9,909 bases of DNA from the NCBI GenBank assembly GCA_002427885.1, contig DIZI01000042.1:1-9909 (forward strand), in the 5' to 3' direction. Within the stretch, counting starts at the first letter, position 1. Every line of letters starts with the position of its first letter. Positions 1 through 4,800 of this stretch are shown here, in pieces. The position numbers and the translations under genes are program-made. A model generated the notes under the pieces. The model was not told the origin of the DNA, did no database searches, and saw only the letters and a list, made by a program, of their open reading frames with translations. This DNA is from Paludibacter sp. UBA6032 (GTDB lineage: Bacteria; Bacteroidota; Bacteroidia; Bacteroidales; Paludibacteraceae).

Positions 1-38
1 GGATCTAAACGCCCAGCAGTGACTTATTATAATTAAAT

Positions 39-266
39 ATGAAACAAAAAAAGAAAGACTCCATTGTGGAGCAAGTAAAAGCGGCCCGAAAGCAAAGTCG
101 TGAAGAAGAGCTAAAGGCTCACGGAAAAGCCATTAACTATCAGAAAGTAATGGCAAGTAAAAAACAATACAACCGAAAAAAAAATAAGGCAGACGATGAG
201 GTTCTGCCTTTTTTGTTTATATTTGCATACTTTTACATTAATAATTATTCTGTTATTCTTTGTTAG
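39..266 (+). CDS. Small basic protein of unknown function (3' end uncertain)
   Basis: The frame encodes 75 residues. The first ~49 are very rich in Lys, Arg and Glu, with the stretches DSIVEQVKAARKQSREEE and SKKQYNRKK, and look like a real small cytoplasmic protein, possibly nucleic-acid binding. The last ~25 residues are hydrophobic and lie over an intrinsic terminator (186-214), which is odd for coding sequence. The frame crosses a run of nine A at 176-184. With one more A, the next codon would be TAA at 185-187, giving a ~49-residue protein ending exactly in front of the hairpin. I think either a homopolymer error or a real frameshift lengthened the frame, but I cannot exclude that the longer form is natural. 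No Shine-Dalgarno sequence is evident upstream, as is usual in Bacteroidota. I do not recognise a named family and assign no function. Confidence 0.55.
   Translation: MKQKKKDSIVEQVKAARKQSREEELKAHGKAINYQKVMASKKQYNRKKNKADDEVLPFLFIFAYFYINNYSVILC
186..214 (+). terminator. Intrinsic terminator of the small basic protein gene
   Basis: An 8-bp perfect stem (AAGGCAGA at 186-193 pairing with TCTGCCTT at 203-210) encloses a 9-base loop and runs directly into six T (209-214). An A-rich tract precedes it. This is a textbook rho-independent terminator and marks the end of the first transcript, ahead of the AraC-type gene. Confidence 0.8.
218..225 (+). promoter_or_regulatory. Candidate Bacteroidota -7 element for the AraC-type regulator
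   Basis: TATATTTG matches the Bacteroidota -7 consensus TAnnTTTG exactly. It lies 76 bases upstream of the regulator start and directly after the terminator of the previous gene, where a new promoter is expected. I could not find a convincing -33 TTTG partner at the usual spacing, so the call is tentative. Confidence 0.4.
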
Positions 267-301
267 CTTAAAACAAAAATCAGAATCAGCATATCTTCTA
301 T

Positions 302-1426
302 ATGGAAAATCATGCATCATTATTTGTAAATACTGCTTTAATAATGGTCTGTGCAGCTATGGCCACAGTCTTTCTGACATTACCTTTACCTCCAAATAAA
401 GGGTTAAAGAAATATAAGGTTTCATTACGATTTCTCGCCGGTGCTTACTTGTGCATTTCTATTCTAAAATTATCTTTTATGTCATTTCATGTGGCTACAG
501 TAAATTTAATTTCTATGGATATATTAACAGTATCATCCATCCGTTTAAGTTTGTTTTCAATTGCGTTGATTATTCTTCTCAATCCTCAATATATTACCAG
601 GATTTACTTAGTTAAACAGCTATCACCCGTAATCATACTGAATTTGCTTTATTGGTCCATTGTCACTAAATGGGGAGACCCCCTGATATTAAATTTAGAC
701 CGTCTAAAAGAACACGCTCTTGAACCTACCTTATTTATCAGGGAACTGTTCTTAATCTATTTCATTTTCCAACTATGGTATTTAACCAACTTGTTTATCA
801 CCCAACTGAAATTATACGAAAATCAGGTTGATAATTATTTCACGGAAAGCTACCACCTTAAAATGCCCTGGGTAAAATTTAGTTATTTAGCTATTTTGTT
901 GTTGGGTATTAGTTCATTAATTTCATTCTTTTTTATATCAGAACTATGGATTTTGATATTTTCAATTTGCTATGTAATTTATTACCTGGTGTTTGCTATA
1001 TATTATATACAATATCCTAAAACTTTTGTATTTATAGAACCGGTAATTTTTCCTCTTACAGAGATAACGGAAACAAACGGGAAAATCAATAAGAAATTGG
1101 TATGGAATGAATTAAAAAAAACAATTATAGAAGAGAAATATTATCTGAAGCCTGGAGTGAATATTCAAGATATGTCTCATTTTCTAAAAATCGGACGTAC
1201 AACACTCTCTATGTATATTAACAATGAAGAAGGAATAAATTTCAATACCTGGATAAATTCACTTCGAATAGAAGAAGCAAAAAAATTATTTATTGAATAT
1301 CCCAAACACAACCTGATTGAAATTTCCGAAATGGTAGGTTTCAGTGAATCTTCAAATTTCAGCCGCCATTTTAAAGTTATTACTAAAGTATCACCATCCA
1401 TTTGGCGTCAAAACCACCAGTCCTGA
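302..1426 (+). CDS. Membrane-anchored AraC-family transcriptional regulator
   Basis: This 374-residue protein joins a polytopic membrane domain to a DNA-binding domain. Hydrophobic segments lie near residues 6-28, 41-62, 67-94, 105-122, 145-167, 194-212 and 214-236, giving about seven helices. After a linker, residues ~266-372 form an AraC/XylS-type double helix-turn-helix: the first helix pair spans about 287-308, and the second carries the signature ISEMVGFSESSNFSRHF (341-357) followed by VSPSIWR (363-369). Regulators of this shape are common in Bacteroidota and are thought to sense a signal at or in the membrane and bind DNA from there; the ligand cannot be read from the sequence. The gene stands alone, but the LRR gene and its small-peptide neighbours follow on the same strand, so it may control them (inference from position only). 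The start was chosen because it gives a complete first membrane helix and sits at a sensible distance from the candidate promoter. Confidence 0.88.
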   Translation: MENHASLFVNTALIMVCAAMATVFLTLPLPPNKGLKKYKVSLRFLAGAYLCISILKLSFMSFHVATVNLISMDILTVSSIRLSLFSIALIILLNPQYITRIYLVKQLSPVIILNLLYWSIVTKWGDPLILNLDRLKEHALEPTLFIRELFLIYFIFQLWYLTNLFITQLKLYENQVDNYFTESYHLKMPWVKFSYLAILLLGISSLISFFFISELWILIFSICYVIYYLVFAIYYIQYPKTFVFIEPVIFPLTEITETNGKINKKLVWNELKKTIIEEKYYLKPGVNIQDMSHFLKIGRTTLSMYINNEEGINFNTWINSLRIEEAKKLFIEYPKHNLIEISEMVGFSESSNFSRHFKVITKVSPSIWRQNHQS

Positions 1427-1452
1427 TTAATTACTTGATTAATTTACTCTAA

Positions 1453-1492
1453 ATTTGAAATGTTTGTCAAATCGTACGCTCACTTTGTACGA
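1453..1492. promoter_or_regulatory. Two adjacent short inverted repeats, possible operator
   Basis: Just after the regulator gene, ATTTGA (1453-1458) is mirrored by TCAAAT (1467-1472), and TCGTAC (1472-1477) is mirrored by GTACGA (1487-1492). The two dyads have centres about 20 bases apart, roughly two helical turns, and lie ~30-70 bases upstream of the candidate promoter at 1523. That arrangement suits a transcription factor site, perhaps of the neighbouring AraC-type protein. The arms are only 6 bases in AT-rich DNA, so chance is a real alternative. Confidence 0.3.
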
Positions 1493-1522
1493 ATTGATAA
1501 TTAGATTCCTAACTTTTGCATC

Positions 1523-1530
1523 TAAATTTG
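1523..1530 (+). promoter_or_regulatory. Candidate Bacteroidota -7 element ahead of the peptide remnant and LRR gene
   Basis: TAAATTTG matches TAnnTTTG exactly and lies 57 bases upstream of the ATG of the decayed peptide gene. No strong -33 element is seen; TTAG at 1501-1504 is at about the right distance but matches poorly. If active, it would transcribe the remnant and possibly read on into the LRR gene, since no convincing terminator lies between them. Confidence 0.4.
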
Positions 1531-1587
1531 TAAATATTTAAGATGAGAATATAAAATAGGTTATTCTTTATCAAAGATAATTTTGAT

Positions 1588-1741
1588 ATGAAAAATATTT
1601 CAAATCAAATACGAAAGAAAAAAAAATACCAAATTTGACAATGAGATCTGATTGGTATTGACATCTCCGGTAAAGTTACCAAAATGGTCAGAAAACCAGG
1701 AATATTATAATAACGATCCGTTTAAAACGAATGTGGGATAG
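1588..1741 (+). pseudogene. Decayed copy of the 57-residue peptide gene
   Basis: The last 33 codons (1643-1741) align without gaps to the end of the intact peptide gene at 7863-7961; by hand I count 77 of 99 identical bases. Translated in that frame it reads like the intact C-terminus and ends in NNDPFKTNVG, but it carries TGA (1649-1651) where the intact gene has a Ser codon. The 5' part, from ATG 1588, is in a different frame, contains a run of nine A (1618-1626), and lacks about 20 bases relative to the intact gene around the Tyr-Ser-Ser-Pro-Gln-Ile region. So there are three lesions: a nonsense codon, a frameshift and a small deletion. Many of the differences are third-position and synonymous, which suggests the two copies diverged while both were functional and that this one was lost later. 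Confidence 0.8.
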
Positions 1742-1863
1742 AGACGGTTTCTTTTGCAACTCTCCCCCTCATTGCTAACGAGGAAATTATTTAAATACTT
1801 ACATTAAAGTTTCAAACATGATAAATCAATGTTCTTATTTTTATAAATAAAAATCAAATCAAC
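1742..1863 (+). other. AT-rich leader upstream of the LRR gene, no clear signal
   Basis: This stretch holds no gene. A CCTC/GAGG pairing near 1767-1783 is only 4 bp and too weak to call a terminator. TATTTTTA at 1836-1843 is a one-mismatch match to the -7 consensus, very close to the LRR start, and is not convincing. No Shine-Dalgarno sequence is evident before ATG 1864; the upstream region is A-rich, as is usual for Bacteroidota translation starts. Confidence 0.4.
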
Positions 1864-4800
1864 ATGAAACTACTCCATTCTCAAAAAAAATTAAAAACAA
1901 GTATCTTAATCCTGTTTTTCTTTGTCTTTTCTATGAATTGTGCAATGGCTGATCCCTGCACAGGAAATGTTACCATTCCCGATACTAATTTTAAAACGGC
2001 ATTGTTAGCAATAGATGGAATTGATGCCAATGGCGATGAAGAAATTCAATGTTCTGAAGCCTCGGCTTATACAGACACAATAGATGTAAGCAGCCAGGGT
2101 ATTGCTTATTTAACAGGCATTGAAGCTTTTACAAATATTACTAGTTTGAACTGTAATAACAATTCATTAACGAGTTTGGATGTTTCATTAAATACAGCGC
2201 TTACGTATTTGGATTGTAGCAATAATTCTCTATCGACTTTGGATGTTTCATTAAATACAGCGCTTCAAACTCTTAATTGTAACTACAATTCATTAACAAG
2301 CCTGGATGTTGCGACGGCTCTTAATATATTATATTGTAGCAACAATCAATTATCGAGTTTGAATACCTCAGGTGTTGCGGCTCTTACTGAGTTGCATTGC
2401 GCATACAATCAACTAGCAAGTTTGGATATTTCCACAAATACGGTTCTTACAGCATTGGGTTGCTCCAATAATCTACTGACGAGTTTAGTCGTTTCTGGCA
2501 ATACTGATCTTTCTCTGTTGCACTGTCAATACAATTCATTACCGACTTTGGATGTTTCGGCCAATACAGTTCTTACTCAATTGCGTTGTCAGTACAATCA
2601 ATTAACGAATTTGAATACTACAGGTGTTACGACTCTTAATGAATTGCGTTGCGCAAACAATCAACTGGCAAGTTTGGATATCTCCACTAATACAGCTCTT
2701 ACCTTATTGGGTTGCGCTAACAATCAACTATCGAGTTTAGATGTTTCTGCCAATACAGCTCTAACTATATTGCATTGTCCGTACAATCTATTGACAAGTT
2801 TGGATGTTTCAACTAATAAAGCTATTGCTTCTTTATATTGTTACAACAATTCATTAAGGAGTTTAAATGTGCAAAATACAAATAATTCAATTTTAACTGA
2901 TTTTAATGCAACCAGCAATCCCGACTTAACTTGTATTCAGGTTGATGATGCGTCTTGGTCAACTGACAACTGGTTAAATATAGATGCAGTAGCAAGTTAC
3001 AATGAGGTATGTACAGTAAATATTCCCGATGAATATTTTAAAGCGGCATTGGTTGAGAATCTCTCTATTAACTCCAATGCCGATACTGAAATTGAATATG
3101 ATGAAGCCACTGCTTATACAGGAGGCATTACTGTAATCAGCCAGAACATTTCTGATTTAACAGGTATAGAAGCTTTTCAGAATATTACTAGTTTGAATTG
3201 TAGCAACAATTTATTAACTAGTCTGAATGTTTCAAATAATACTGATCTTACTTCTTTGACTTGTAACAATAATTCTCTAATGACTCTGGATGTTTCGGCC
3301 AATAGGGCTCTTACAGTTTTGTATTGTAATGATAATCAACTAACGAGTTTGAATGTGAAAAATACAAATAATTCAAATTTAACTAATTTTAATGCAACCA
3401 ACAATCCCAACTTAACTTGTATTCAAGTGGATAATGCGGCTTGGTCAACTACCAACTGGACAAACAAGGATGCAGGAGCAAGTTACAATGAGGTTTGTGG
3501 TTGGTCTACAGTAAATATTCCAGATGCTAATTTTAAAGCGGCATTGGTTGATGACCCATCCATTAACACCAGTGGTGATACTGAAATTCAATATGATGAA
3601 GCCATTACTTATACAGGAGGCATTACTGTAAGCAGCATGGGCATTGAGCATTTAACAGGCATTGAAGCTTTTACAAATATTACTAGTTTAGACTGTAGTG
3701 ACAATTCATTAACGACTTTGGATGTTTCGGCCAATACAGTGCTTGAGTATTTGGAATGTTCTGGCAATTTATTAACGAGTTTGGATGTTTCATCCAATAC
3801 TGCTCTTACATATTTGAGTTGTCGCAACAATCAATTATCGAGTTTGAATACTTCAGATGTTGCGGCTCTTACTGAGTTGCATTGCGCATACAATCAACTA
3901 GCAAGTTTTGATATTTCAACAAATACGGCTCTTACTGCATTGGGTTGCTCCAACAATCTACTGACGAGTTTAGTCGTTTCTGGCAATATATATCTTTCAA
4001 AGTTGCATTGTCAAAACAATCAAATAACGAGTTTGGATGTTTCCGCTAATACAGCGCTTATTTCGTTGTATTGTTCCAGCAATTTATTAACGAGTTTGAA
4101 TGTGAAAAATGGGAATAATACCAGCCTTGATTTTAATGCAACCAGCAATCCCGACTTAACTTGTATTCAGGTTGATAATGCAGCTTATTCAACAGATTAC
4201 TGGACAGACGCATACGATGGGTTAGAAAGTTTTAGTACTGATTGCGCCTGTATTGTAAATATTCTAGATATTAATTTTAAAAATGCATTGGTTGGAAATA
4301 CTGACATTAACATCAATGGCGATGGCAAAATTCAATGTTTTGAAGCCTCGGCTTATACAGGCACTATAGATGTAAGTAGCCAAAGTATTTCTGATTTAAC
4401 AGGCATTGAAGCTTTTACAAACATCACTTCTTTAAACTGTAATAACAATTCATTAGAAGGTTTGGATGTTTCATCCAATAAAGCGCTTGAGGATTTGTAT
4501 TGTAACACCAATTCATTAACGAGTTTGGATGTTTCTGGTCTTACTTCACTTTATCAGATTTACTGTTATGAGAATTCTCTATCGACTTTGGATGTTTCAT
4601 CCAATACAGCTCTTCAGACTCTCTATTGTAACAACAATTTATTAACGAGTTTGAATGTTTTTGGTCTTACTTCTCTTTATGAGATATCCTGTTACGAGAA
4701 TCACCTATCGACTTTGGATGTTTCATCCAATACAGCGATTGAGTATTTAAACTGTAACAACAATTTATTATCGAGTTTAAATGTGAAAAATAGGAATAAT

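Noticed and set aside
1767..1783. A terminator between the peptide remnant and the LRR gene
   Set aside because: Only four base pairs (CCTC/GAGG) form around a nine-base loop, and there is no proper T run directly after.
1864..1950. A lipoprotein signal at Cys26 of the LRR protein
   Set aside because: The residues before the Cys (FSMN) do not make a good lipobox, while Ala-Met-Ala at 27-29 is a good signal peptidase I site, and T9SS cargo normally uses the latter.
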